Origin: Torymus aiolomorphi
Lineage: Eukaryota > Arthropoda > Insecta > Hymenoptera > Torymidae
Assembly (NCBI GenBank): GCA_036365515.1
Contig: CM070874.1
Location: forward strand, 95,886,942-95,950,941
Direction: 5' to 3'
Length of the DNA: 64,000 nucleotides
Shown in pieces: positions 1 to 11,293 of the stretch. A model generated the notes under the pieces. It saw nothing but the letters and a program-made list of their open reading frames with translations, had not been told where the DNA came from and made no database searches. A program made the position numbers and the translations under genes. How positions within the stretch are numbered: position 1 is the first letter of the stretch; each line of letters opens with the position of its first letter.

Positions 1-2
1 TG

Positions 3-404
3 CAGGAAAAGCCAATCAGACCAGCTCTGACACGGCCTTACACTGGCCCGCATAGGGTAATTTCGCGCGACAGCGACAATCACACCTTCGACATAGACGT
101 GAATGGCAGAACCAGGACCGTAAGCATCGAACGCTTGAAGCCTGCGTTCATCCTCCAAGGGGACCCGGACGACGCTAAGGATAATACTCCTGAACCGATC
201 ATCCCTCCATCTCCAATCACAGTACGCACCACGCCTAAACCTGCAGGCATTCTCAAGCCTCCACAGCTTCCAGCAGCGGACGAGCCACCCTCACCTCTCA
301 CCCCTCCCGCCAACGGACATCCTACCCAGCCCATTCCTCCTTTACCCAAACCTAAGCGCGTAAAATTCGTTCCCAATATTCTTAAACGGAACAAAAAAGA
401 CTGA
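3..404 (+). CDS. C-terminal end of a Ty3/Gypsy-type Pol polyprotein (partial)
   Basis: An open frame enters from the left edge and stops with TGA at 402-404. The first part reads RPYTGPHRVISRD, then FDIDVNG and TVSIERLKPAF. This is the usual end of Gypsy Pol: the small C-terminal integrase domain followed by a Pro-rich tail with no catalytic residues. The tail (about residues 50-133) is rich in P and K and ends KRVKFVPN plus a basic stretch, as in many insect Gypsy elements. Protease, RT, RNase H and the integrase core would lie left of the window. The frame is open to the edge, so the copy may be recent. The first internal Met at 99 is not the real start. Confidence 0.85.
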   Translation, partial: QEKPIRPALTRPYTGPHRVISRDSDNHTFDIDVNGRTRTVSIERLKPAFILQGDPDDAKDNTPEPIIPPSPITVRTTPKPAGILKPPQLPAADEPPSPLTPPANGHPTQPIPPLPKPKRVKFVPNILKRNKKD

Positions 405-909
405 GTAGACTCTTTCGAGCAGACATAATTGCTCATCTTGCGAAGGGGTGCAGAGACCAAACCTACGTTAGTTTAATTTATCGCACTACGTGACCTGCTG
501 TAAATCTTCTTGTAAATACGTTCTGTTAAGCTTAAGTCAATCACGAGTAACTTGCTCGTTACTCCCGATCTCACAGATCACAACATTTTATTATTCTCAC
601 TACGTTGCGCAACCAAAGACGATACTTTAGCCTTATGGAGTCAAATCCGAACAAACAATTGTCATTGTTCCTATTACAAGAAAACACTTGTACAATCATT
701 ATTCTGTGATTCTAGATCTTAAGCTACGCTCATCTCTCAAAAATGACATTCAACTTCGTCACTAAATGTAAATAATTTTATAGCTCTTTGCGCACTGACT
801 GCACTCTCACTTCACGCACTCTTGTAATCTCTCTCATCAATCAAGCGCTACTTCGCACTTGTTAAAAAAATTGATACTCATTTTTTTTGTCTCCTTTCGG
901 GGGGAGTAC
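405..909 (+). other. Gypsy element 3' untranslated region ending in a polypurine tract
   Basis: AT-rich non-coding sequence between the Pol stop and the presumed 3' LTR. It ends in a G-rich purine run at about 899-908 (ggggggagta), directly before the TG of the LTR. This is the expected place and composition for the polypurine tract that primes plus-strand DNA synthesis. No env-like frame is visible. Confidence 0.6.
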
Positions 910-1114
910 TGTAGGCCCCCACCGATAGGTGGCGGCACTTGATAGTGCTGTAGAGAGAGAGAGAGCAGCCATGCTGCGAGCGAGCGCCGCCGAAGTCGCC
1001 GCTCAGTTCCGCTCCGACCACTGTTCCAGTCGGACCACGCCAGAGAGAGAGAGAATAAAGACTTCAGTAGGAAGTAGTGTCTATATCATTCACCTCACCT
1101 CACCACTTCCTACA
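910..1114 (+). repeat. 3' long terminal repeat of the Gypsy element, about 205 bp
   Basis: The segment starts TGTAGG and ends CCTACA, the canonical TG...CA with a 6-bp terminal inverted repeat, right after the polypurine tract. It holds a polyadenylation hexamer AATAAA at 1054-1059 and GA-rich runs at about 952-966 and 1041-1053. About 205 bp is short for an LTR. The 5' LTR is outside the window, so LTR identity and the target duplication cannot be checked here. Confidence 0.7.
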
Positions 1115-2585
1115 TGAACATTATCAAACTGTATATAATTATTTGCTTGGTTGTAGGTTTTACATTCAATTTACATTGATTGTATGTGCACTAACATTAT
1201 TCGTATGACTAATAATTATAGGATTTATAAAAATTGGTATAATAATGCTAAAATAACTCAATATTTTATAAGATTTACATGCTAAATAGGTTACGCTAAC
1301 CATTTGAGGATTAACAATATAATAGAGTCTATAAAAATTGTTTTTTTTTCTTAAAATAAATTATATTTGATTTTTTTTAGAGGAAACAAAGTTTGCAATC
1401 ACTAAGTATTTTGTAGGTATTAATTGTTTCACTATAAAATAATTTGCTTTTACCAAGATTTTGGTATTCAAAGTCCTGTTTGGATTCACTTTTTTGTTCA
1501 TGCGTCAAGTTTCTAACAAAACTCTATCATACTTACATAAAATCCATAATATATTAGATTTTTATTTTTCAGTAAAAAAATTTCCTAATATTTAAAAATA
1601 CAATGTAAATTATAAAAATATATATATTAATAATTTTCATAAATACAATTACAGAAGTAAAGACATAAATATAATTATAGAAGTATAGACAACACTTAAA
1701 ACTGAAAAAAAATTATTTGAACACCACTTTTAACATATATGCTTAGTAACGCATATATACAGAATTAAAACTTTATTTATCAATATCATGTAAATCTAAA
1801 ATATATAATATATTTTTCTAAACTAATTTATTTGTTTAATAATTATTTATAAATTAATTACTATTAAAAATTATATCAATTGAATATAATCAAAAAAGGA
1901 TAATACCTAACTTTTTTGATCAGAAGTTGATCAGATTTTGACTAGAAATTGTCGCCAGTACGTGGGATTTCCGGGGATCACAATTTTTACTATATAAGCT
2001 GACTAACTATCAGAAAATCAATAATATTCTGGTCAATTTATGATGAATTTTCTACCACGGACGTTAAAACTTTTGTTTCAAAAAATGATGAACGGCAAGA
2101 ACGGCATATTTTAATATTTCAACTTTCAATTGAATATTGAGACATTTTTTGATAAATAAGTGATGAAAGTTTTCAAACTCAAATGAAATAATATTAAATA
2201 TTATTGCTCAAGTTAATATTATCTAAATTTAATATAAAAAGTTGATTTTTTTCAATTGATAAATGTTTATTATTTTAAGATCGAAACTGTTAATTCCTGT
2301 CGCGCGCGAAGCGCGCGTGATGTTGCTAGTTATTTTAAAATAAGGAAAAGTTATATCTAAATTATATCGCTCATTTTGGAGCTGCCTTCAGGTAACTTTG
2401 CAAACCTTTGAACCTTTTTCATATTTTATTTTGCTCACGTGGTATACTATGTAGGTATATCCCTCTATAAAAAATGCATCCTTGGCATGGTCGACGCCAT
2501 GTTGCGACGCCATGTTGATTTTTTCTCGAATATCTCGAATATCTCGAAATCTCGAATTTTTTGGCGCATGCGCAAATGCCCTATA
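1115..2585. other. AT-rich intergenic stretch, no gene seen
   Basis: Very AT-rich with no long frame and no recognisable protein. A small GC-rich palindrome (cgcgcgaagcgcgcg) sits at about 2300-2317, and short tandem copies of ctcgaatat at about 2524-2558. I see nothing else that can be supported. Confidence 0.6.
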
Positions 2586-2767
2586 GGGACTTAGGGAGTC
2601 TCTACAACCGTGCAGCGCGCGTGTGTGCGCTCGCTGTGTATAAGGTATACCTATATATAGGAGAGCGCTATATATAGGTATACCTTATAGGAGAGCACTA
2701 TATATAGGTATACCTTATACACGAGAGGGCATATGCACGCGCAAAGTTATAGAGACACCCTTAGAGT
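2586..2767. repeat. Foldback element with a duplicated arm
   Basis: The outer arms pair imperfectly: ttagggagtctctacaac at about 2590-2607 against the reverse complement of gttatagagacacccttag at about 2746-2763. Inside, the arm gtgtataaggtatacc (2636-2651 and on) is followed by two tandem reverse-complement arms, at about 2668-2688 and 2697-2722. The left arm could therefore pair with either right arm. It is probably a non-autonomous palindromic element. No target duplication was established. Confidence 0.55.
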
Positions 2768-2910
2768 TATGGTGGAATGGTATAGAGATAGCTCAGATAG
2801 CGCATGTGTTGTGAGCGGGAAAATATGATATATATTAATTGATAGAAATTTATAATCAATTGATAAATCGATGACAAATTTTTATTTAAAAAAATATATT
2901 TATTCATTAC

Positions 2911-2937
2911 GTGTGTGTGTGTGTGTGTGTGTGTGTC

Positions 2938-2991
<54 letters not shown>

Positions 2992-3064
2992 CCTGCGTGC
3001 GTGCGTGCGTGCATGCGTGTGTGTATGTGTGTGTGGGTGAGTGGGTGGGTGGGTGTGTGTGTAT
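2911..3064. repeat. (GT)n microsatellite with variant units
   Basis: About 150 bp of nearly pure GT repeats with interruptions (TCTGTAT, GCGTGCCT, GGGTG). It lies directly beside a copy of the dispersed repeat that ends near 3720. A second copy of that repeat has a (CA)n tract in the matching place at 18606-18742. Confidence 0.9.
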
Positions 3065-3722
3065 GTAAACACTCGATATCTCGAAAACCATTTCACCTAT
3101 TTTCGTCGGACAAAGCTTATATTCTTTTGGTCCCGAAAAAATACTCCGTTTTAATTTTTTATCGATTTTCTTTTTTTTTTATAACCAAAAAATCTTTAAA
3201 CTACCTACGTTTTCTGTTTTTAATTTTCAAATTATCTTTAGTATGTCATGGAAAATGTTCTTATAATTCATAAATTAATTTTTCAAAAAATATTTGATTA
3301 TCGACACAAAATTTTATTTACTTATTACGCTTATTGAAGCTAATATTTGGTATAAATTTCAAGAGATTATCTTCATTTTTTTTGAGAAAAAAATTATTTA
3401 AAAAAAAAAACGCGTTTTCACTGACACACGATGACAAGAATAAAAACCAATTAATCGTCCTGAAATTTGGTATAGAGGATATAGATTTTTTATATCTCCA
3501 AACTGTTCATTGCGCAACAAAATTGAACTGTCACGACCAAAGATATTTGAGGTTGAAAGTTTTTTAAAAATATTTTCGAATAGCGTTTTTCAGACAATAT
3601 TTGATAGATAGAGAAACTTTTGTATAATACAATTAATTATTGTCATATAAAAAATTAAAAAGAGGAATAAATACATTAGTTTGAGGAAGCTAAGTGCCAA
3701 TGTATATTGGGAGCGGTTTTTT
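3065..3722 (+). repeat. Dispersed AT-rich repeat, copy 1
   Basis: Non-coding and AT-rich. Its right end has ttgaggaagc, then a near-palindrome (tgccaatgtatattgg), then gcggtttttt at 3681-3722. The same end occurs at 17787-17835 (reverse orientation) and 30320-30362 (forward). Internal stretches such as aaagatatttgaggtt (about 3539-3554) also recur in the other copies. It resembles a non-autonomous mobile element, but I cannot assign a class. Confidence 0.6.
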
Positions 3723-4451
3723 ATTAGTGATGATGGTCGGATTAGTGTAAGGATCGTTTTATTTAGTTAAAATTAAAAACACGGTTTTCTCAATATAAAG
3801 ATATTCATCTTGAATTTTATACCTTCACTTTGCCTTTTTATATGTTTAACATTATTAAACACAGAAAACAGATATTTTCATAATTATGTTATTGTTTATC
3901 TATCTTAGTGGCAATTTTACTTATTGAACAAAATCACAACATGAAAAAAGCTTATTTAAATGAAATTAAACTTGATTAATCTTTATCATTGTAGTGACAT
4001 TCTGATACTATAGAATTTAATGAACCTTTAAATTTGTTAAAGCAGGAAACTATGGAATGGAATGAATCACTAGAACTAAATTCAAAAGATAAAGACAAAT
4101 CATATATTAAAATAACAAATACTTCTTCATGCATACATTTTTTAGTCAATAAAACTATAACATAGCTTGATGAAAAACATCATAATGTTTAAATGAATTC
4201 AAAATAAGTGCATTAAGGTTATATTGGCCGTAAGATCTCATTTAAAAATTTAAGACAAATATTTTGGTCGTATAATTTGTCGAAAACACTAATATTCTGC
4301 AGTACTAAGAGTAACAAATATGTAAAATGTTTTTTAGAACTATGAAGAAAACTTTACATCGGTTTTAGAACATTGCATTGCTCATTTCTTTCACTTTTTA
4401 GTACGCCTTACTACACAGTTTTTATGCTATAACTTTGATGTGAGTACCAGT
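3723..4451. other. AT-rich intergenic stretch
   Basis: No coding potential, RNA gene or clear repeat was recognised between the dispersed repeat and the first palindromic element. Confidence 0.5.
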
Positions 4452-4620
4452 CGTTACCGACGATTGCAGGGACCCATTTTTCTCAATCAATTTTAAATTT
4501 TAAGAAAATATCTCTCTGGTACGTTATAGTTGACTATCAAATCTATAACGTGTCAGAGAGATTTTTTATCAAAATTCAAAATTGAATGAGAAAAACGGAT
4601 CCCTGCAATCGTCGGTAACT
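4452..4620. repeat. Palindromic foldback element A, about 168 bp
   Basis: The left arm starts gttaccgacgattgcaggga at 4453 and the right arm ends with the matching reverse complement at 4619. The arms are about 75-80 bp with some mismatches, and a short loop lies near 4530. No coding sequence. Element B starts within about 20 bp of its right end. Confidence 0.75.
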
Positions 4621-4633
4621 GTGGGGCCTCGCA

Positions 4634-5028
4634 TCGCCTTAAGGGGATGCCATACTCGTACCATTACCGACCGAGCAATTCACACAGTTTCAAGCTGATT
4701 AAAAATAAAATACGTCGAATCACAAAAAATCAAGAGAACACTCTTCTGTATTTTTTAACGTTCTATCATCCAGTCAAAGTTTGGAGTCGGAATATCAAGC
4801 CGTTTTTTCAAAAACTTTGAACGAAATTAAATTTCGTTTTGTTCAAAGTTTTTGCAAAAACGACTTGATATTTCGACTCCAAACTTTGACTGGATGATAG
4901 AACGTTAAAAAACACAGAAGAGTGTTCTCTTGATTTTTTGTGATTCGACGTATTTTATTTTTAATCAGCTTGAAACTGTGTGAATTGCTCGGTCGGTAAT
5001 AGTACGAGTAAGGCATCCCCTTAAGGGG
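4634..5028. repeat. Palindromic foldback element B, about 390 bp (copy 1)
   Basis: Near-complete palindrome. Left arm: ccttaaggggatgccatac, attaccgaccgagcaattc, then gtttcaagctgattaaaa. The right arm gives the reverse complement and ends ggcatccccttaagg. The centre is near 4830 (aaatttcgttttg). A second copy with the same internal order lies at 8562-8941. The length and full foldback structure fit a MITE-like non-autonomous DNA element. Confidence 0.8.
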
Positions 5029-5455
5029 GTCCGAAAGTCAATTAAAAATTCAAATTTCGCGCCACAATATAGCAGACGAAAAAATAAGTAATTTGCCTAT
5101 AACAAATAGTAAAAACAATATTACGGAAAATCAGGACTGCATTACCCTCCGTTACATTATTATCTATCATTTTACAAAGTTTGAAGTTTCTATATAAATA
5201 TTTCGCTGAATGGCATTTGAATAATGTCTCAAAATCAAGTAATTCAAATGCCATTCAGCGAAATATTTATATAGAAACTGCAAACTTTGTAAAATGATAG
5301 ATAATAATGTAACGGAGGGCAATGCAGTCCTGGTTTTCCGTAATATTTTTTTTTACTAATTGTAAATTTTTACTAATTGTTATAGGCAAATTACTTATTT
5401 TTTTGTCTGCTATATTGTGGCGCGAAATTTGAATTTTTAATTGACTTTCGGACCC
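5027..5455. repeat. Palindromic foldback element C, about 430 bp
   Basis: The left arm starts gggtccgaaagtcaattaaa and the right arm ends with its reverse complement at 5455. The arms are about 190 bp, including cgcgccacaatatagcag and its mirror, and the centre is near 5225. It abuts element B with essentially no spacer. Confidence 0.8.
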
Positions 5456-6163
5456 TAGTAGCTCACAAAAGCAATTCATTTCAATTGCAATCGATTACAA
5501 AGGTTTTCTTTTACGTATACACAAATTTACAAGAACTAAAAACTATTTTTTCAACTTAATTTTTTCAATAACTACGACGAGTCTAGCCATATTCAGAGAA
5601 TCTTCATAAGAACCCACGTTAATTATAAACTACAATATCTCGAAAACTAGCACGCAAATCATATTCAAATTTGCCAGAGACGTTTATAATGATATTATTG
5701 ACCTACTGACGAAACTTTATTGATCTGACATTATTTTTTACATATAGTCCATACAACCTTAAATAATGAATTGAATAATAACATTTCTCTTGTAAATAAA
5801 AAACAAACCGTTCATTAATTATGCAGCTTCTTTTGTAACTTAAAAAAAAAAAAATCAACGCGCGAAGCGCGCGTGTCGAACTCTAGCGTATGAAATATTA
5901 TACTACATATAAGGGAGAGAGAGAGAGAGAGAGAACGCAACACCAGCGACACAAAGCCGATATTGCGCCGCCTTGCCGGGGCCACGTCCGTCGCGCCACG
6001 TCCATGCTTCTGGGAGGTGAGTGGTGGTAATGGTGGTTGTGAAAAACGCCGCCGAGCCGATGCCGACTCTCATCTAAGAAACCGTCGAAAAAAAACTTCA
6101 ATTACGATCTCAGGAACTACTGGTAAAACTTAGGTAATACTAGAGATACATTAAGTAAGAATT
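5456..6163. promoter_or_regulatory. Upstream region of ribophorin I with a GA repeat
   Basis: The first 400 bp are AT-rich with no feature seen except the GC palindrome cgcgcgaagcgcgcg at about 5859-5873, also found near 2300. From about 5915 a (GA)n run of about 20 bp is followed by GC-richer sequence (5938-6070) that leads into the coding start at 6164. GA runs near starts are typical of insect promoters, so this is probably promoter plus 5' UTR. No TATA box was identified. Confidence 0.4.
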
Positions 6164-8262
6164 ATGGGATCTCGAACTCCGTGGACTTTAATCACAAGAG
6201 AGGGTCTTCTTCTGCTGCTCGCCTGCAGCCTGGCCTCTTGCAGTCTTATCGACTCTAGTTTGAATATCAAGAACGCCGACAGAACCATTGATTTGCACTC
6301 ACAAATAACCAAGATCACCAACAAACTGGTAATCGAAAATACTGGTAAGAGTCCAGTACGCAACTTTATCTTTGCATTGGATGAAGAGCAAAACGATCAT
6401 TTAAGCTACATTTCTGCTTTACTAAGAGAGCATGGCAGACCAGAACTCAAAGTTAAGAAGGTAGAAGATCTAGAACTGAAGAATGCTCATCCTGATAAGC
6501 TATTTTATCAGATTGAATTGAGGGATCCACTGCAGCCAGAACGTTCAGTTCCTGTTGAAGTAGAAGTCATTTTGACGCATGAGTTAGCTCCCCATCCTAA
6601 GGAAATTCTGCAGAAGGAGAAGCAGCTAGTGAAATGTACTGGAAATCTTTACTTGTTCTCACCTTATTCTGTTACCAAACAGACTACAAATGTTCTGCTT
6701 CCTTCAAGGAATGTAGAGAGTTACACTAAAATTAAGCCTGTAACACAAAGTGACTCTACTATTACGTATGGCCCATTTGAAAAGAAATCACCCTTTTCAC
6801 AAGAAGAATTGAACGTGCATTTTGAAAACAATAATAAATTTTTGACTGTTACAAGACTTGAAAGGGTCATTGAAATATCGCACTGGGGCAATATTGCTGT
6901 AGAAGAAACTATTGATTTATTACACACTGGAGCATTATTAAAAGGTTTGCAATAACTTCAATATGTATTTTTAATTAAATAACAGTACACTATTATTTTG
7001 AGATCTTTTAAAACATTATAAATATTATTATTTCTAAATAAAAAATAATATTTGAATATTATTAAATATGCATGCACATATAAATATAGGATATATAAAA
7101 TGAATAACATTTTATTTTACAGGCTCATTCTCAAGATATGAATATGCCAGGGAATCTAAATCTGGGCAGCCAAGTGTTCAAAGTTTTGACACAGTTTTGC
7201 CAGCAGCAGCATCAGATATCTATTATAGGGATGAAATTGGAAATATTTCTACCTCCCATACTAGGATAAAGAAAGATTCAGTTGAATTGAATTTGAGACC
7301 ACGTTTCCCACTTTTCGGTGGATGGAAGACTAAATACACAATTGGGTACAATGTACCTAGTTATGAATATCTTTACAACAATGGAGATGAATTTATTTTA
7401 AATATGAGGTTAATAGACCACATATTTGATGACATGGTTATCGATGAAATGGTTGTTAAAATAATTTTGCCAGAAGGAAGTCACAAACTCAATTTAGATC
7501 TCCCATATGAGGCCAAACAATTGCCAGCTTCTCTGCACTATACTTATTTAGATACTGCTGGACGTCCTGTTATATCTGTGACTAAGAAAAATTTGGTGGA
7601 GAACCATATTCAAAACTTTAAACTGAAATACACATTCCCAAAGCTTTTAATGTTACAGGAGCCACTTTTGGTCGCTGGTGCACTTTATCTTTTGTTCCTG
7701 CTTGTTATTCTTTATGTACGCCTAGACTTTTCCATTGATAAAGATGAAGCTTCAGAAAGTAAGTTACGAGTTGCTGGACATTGTGAGACAATTTTGGCTT
7801 TTCAAGATCGCAGAGTTTCATCTTACAATGAACTAGATGATTTTCTAACAAACTTAAAATCAAATAAGGATGTTAATGTTTATTTGACAGCAGTAAAAAG
7901 TGTTAACCAATTATATAAAAATGCCACTGCTGCTGTTGCAGAGTTAGGTAAGATATTTATTATTTCTGATAAAAAAATTTCTTTTACTTTAAAATAATTT
8001 GTTTTATTTTTATTATTTTTAATTTACAACAGCTCAGAAATTAAAAGGAGAATCTGGAGATGTGTATGATAGAATACAAGAACTCCAAAAGCATGATAGA
8101 ACTCTGAAAGAGCTGTACAACCAACAACAAGTGTTATATGTTGACAAATTGGTGCCTGGTAAAATCAATCGACAACAATTTGTTGAAGCCGAATCAGCCA
8201 TTGCTAAAAAGAAAGAAGAGTGTGTGGAAAAAATTAACAACATTATTAAATCATTGCAGTGA
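6164..8262 (+). CDS. RPN1: Ribophorin I, oligosaccharyltransferase subunit
   Basis: Subunit of the ER oligosaccharyltransferase complex, which transfers the glycan to Asn in nascent proteins. Ribophorin I is the non-catalytic substrate-presenting subunit. Three exons: 6164-6944, 7123-7947, 8033-8262 (611 aa; the human protein is about 607). Introns use gtttgc/ttacag and gtaaga/caacag and keep the frame. An N-terminal signal peptide is visible (hydrophobic core at about residues 14-26, LLLLLACSLASC), then a lumenal domain with IELRDPLQPERSVPVEVEV and FGGWKTKYTIGYNVPSYEYL. One membrane segment lies at about residues 438-460 (LLVAGALYLLFLLVILYVRL), followed by a cytosolic coiled-coil-like tail ending in SLQ. 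A poly(A) signal AATAAA lies at 8449-8454. The gene appears intact. Confidence 0.95.
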
Positions 8263-8561
8263 ACAGACGTTTTATATTTAATCCTTGTTTGAATACAAGG
8301 TCTAATAACAAGTAAAGAACTGTTTTTAAAAAACAGAAGAACTACTATGTTTGATGTCAAGTTTGCAGTGATAAATCACATTGTTTCATTTCATTTGAGT
8401 ACCAGCATTTTTGTGTTATGAGCTTTATAAAAACATTCTTAACTTTGTAATAAAAAAATATGAAATAAGAATTTTTGTATAAAAAGTTGAAGCGATATAC
8501 ATACGTACTTTAATAATTACTTGCATAATAAAAAACAATAAAAAATTTTCCTAAGACTTTA
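8263..8561 (+). other. 3' UTR of ribophorin I and short spacer
   Basis: AT-rich non-coding sequence with a polyadenylation hexamer at 8449-8454 after the stop at 8262. It ends at palindromic element B copy 2. Confidence 0.6.
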
Positions 8562-8941
8562 TGGGGGTGCCATAGCCGTACCGTTACCGACCGAGAAATT
8601 CACACAGTTTCAAGCTGATTAAAAATAAAATACGTAAAATCACAAAAAAACAAGAGAACACTTCGCTGCGGTTTTGAACGTTTTATCACCTTGTAAAAGT
8701 TTGAAGTCGAAATATTAAGTGGTTTTTGCAAAAACTTTGAACAAAACAAAATTCGGTTTCGTTCAAAGTTTTTGCAAAAACAACTTGATATTTCGACTCC
8801 AAATTTTTACTGGATGATAGAACGTTCAAAACCGCAGCGAAGTGTTCTCTTGATTTTTTGTGATTCGACGTATTTTATTTTTAATCAGCTTGAAACTGTG
8901 TGAATTGCTCGGTCGGTAATGGTAGGACTATGGAACCCCAT
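8562..8941. repeat. Palindromic foldback element B, about 380 bp (copy 2)
   Basis: Second copy of the element at 4634-5028. It has the same arms (gttaccgaccgag, gtttcaagctgattaaaa, caagagaacact) and the same palindromic layout centred near 8750. The outer ends differ (tgggggtgccatag here, ccttaaggggatgcc there), so the copies have diverged or belong to subfamilies. Confidence 0.8.
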
Positions 8942-10025
8942 TATGTAGTATGAACAACCACCCAAGGACGTTTTTAAAAGCAAAAATGTTTGTGAAGCAA
9001 TTATATTTTATGAAATTAAATAATATTTAGTTACACACAAAAAATAATAAAATAAATTAAATATAAAAAATTTCAGGGCATTTTCAAAGTTTTATTCAAT
9101 ACATCAAAAATAGCAACATAAGCAGTTTGAAATTAAAATTTATACTTATTTAACGTTTATAAAAATTTTTCTGAACGATTTGCTTTAAAAATATAAAAAT
9201 ATTTATTAATAAAAATAATATTTGCACCTGGAAATCCCGTCACAGATTTAATTTTTCAATAATATACTAATATAAGTTATAAAATGTTTTTTGTTTTATA
9301 TTTACAGGAAAATTTAGAATTACTTTAAGCACAGCACCTCGATGCACATTTCGATAAAATTATTTTATTCAAATGCTTGCTCAAGCGAAAAATGCACTGG
9401 ACTGTGAAAATCCCCAAGAGCACGACATAAAAACATCCATACGTTTTGAAATTGCAAAAAAAAAGATATATAGGTAACTAATAATGGAGTTTTAAGCTGC
9501 TCAACAACCGATATCGTGTATATCCACCTGCGCGCATTCGTTGCCGAGGAAATAATCACATTCACACGTACAAGAGTATACGTCCATGGGTAATATACAG
9601 CAGACGCACGGTAGTGTGATGCCATATACTATAAGTACTTACCCATTCGCCGTTTCGAGGGGCGACTTGAGGCTTCAGTCAAACGCGGACCTCGCTTCCC
9701 GCCGGCACTGCCGGTCGAACGAGCCGAGCACAGTGTGCAGTGCTGAGTTTTTGAGTCACCAAGACTCGATACTCAAGACGCAGCACGTAGCGTTAAAGCG
9801 TATAATAGCATAGTTGATTGAACACGGACACCTGCTAACCTTATCTGCGACGCCCTGGCGATCGTCGTAGGCCCCTCCAAAGACTGCCCAATCGTGACAC
9901 AATTTTTATGATAAGAAGGACAATGATTAATTTGCGGAAATTTATAGGTAAAGCGTGCAAGTAGCTTGTTTTACGCGGGTTCCAAGCGGCTTGTTTACTT
10001 CGAGTTAAAAGCCCACGGACCCTTG
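8942..10025. other. Intergenic and upstream region of the TatD gene
   Basis: AT-rich up to about 9360. From about 9500 the GC content rises, with a GC-rich patch at 9640-9800, consistent with a promoter or 5' UTR for the downstream gene. Two short frames here (near 9365-9625 and 9586-9813) have no recognisable similarity and I do not call them genes. Confidence 0.4.
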
Positions 10026-10134
10026 ATGCCTCGAGGTTAAGCCCCGGGAAGCCTTGTTGTGTCTAATTTGTTCTGTGCTTCCACAAAGTACAGTGGACTG
10101 ACGCTTGAGAATTTTCATGATGTTCTTGTTCTAG

Positions 10135-11203
10135 ACATTGGTGCTAACTTAACGGATCCCATGTACCAAGGCATTTACAATGGTACTTCAAAGCATCAGC
10201 CAGACCTCGAGAAAGTTTTGGAGCGCAGTTGGAATAACAACCTGTCAAAAATCATCATCACTGCTGGTAATTTAGAGGAAAGTAAAAAGGCCTTAGAAAT
10301 AGCAAAAACTGATGGTTGGTATCATAATATCAATTTTAAAAAAATCATTTACAGAAAATTATTGATTTGCATTAACTGCATTAATTTATTAATTTTTTAT
10401 ATACTTTCCTTTACAGAAAGATTATTTTCTACGGTGGGTTGCCATCCAACAAGATGTAATGAGTTTGAAGAATCAGGAGATCCAGAAACATATTTAGATG
10501 CTCTGTGTCAGCTTGCTCTTGAAAACAAAAACAAAATTATAGCCATAGGAGAGATGGGTCTTGATTATGACAGACTGCAATTTTGTTCCAAAGAAACACA
10601 AAAGAAATATTTTGAAATGCAATTATCTTTGTGTTCAACTCTTAAACTTCCTATGTTCTTGCATTGTAGGAATGCAGCAGAAGATTTTGTGCGCATACTT
10701 AGAGAACACAAAGACAGGTTAACAGCTGGTGTTGTTCATTCTTTTGATGGTAATACCGAAGATGCCTATAGTATGTTACAATTGGGACTTTATATTGGAA
10801 TCAATGGATGGTAAGTAATAAACCAAAATATATATTTGTTAATATACAAAAGTACTAATAATTTTCATTGGAATAAATACAAAATAGCTATAATAAAATT
10901 TGTAAAATAGTACTTACATTGTGTCTCAAGATATTTATTTTCATTGTAAAATTCATTGTAGCAACATTATAAAGTTTAAGCCTGATAGATTGTTAATGTT
11001 TAACCCATTAAGAGTGGTTAATGTATAAGACAACTTATATAAATTTTAGTATACTAGGTTATTTTAAAAAATTATTGTGAATATTACTGTATCTTCATCT
11101 TTCTAAGATCCTAATAAATCTGATAATTATTAAAAAAATTGTTTTTGCTACATTCAATTTTTACAATTAAATAAAAGTAAAAAAATTTTGCATGTGCAAA
11201 TGT

Positions 11204-11293
<90 letters not shown>

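Noticed and set aside
2767..3273. Frames of Cys/Val or Thr/His repeats
   Set aside because: Direct translations of the (GT)n microsatellite in different frames; same at 11111-11311 and 18505-18796.
10059..10134. GTG at 10059 as the TATDN1 start
   Set aside because: Non-ATG starts are rare in animals and the leader adds a non-family N-terminus; a splice-based start is more likely.
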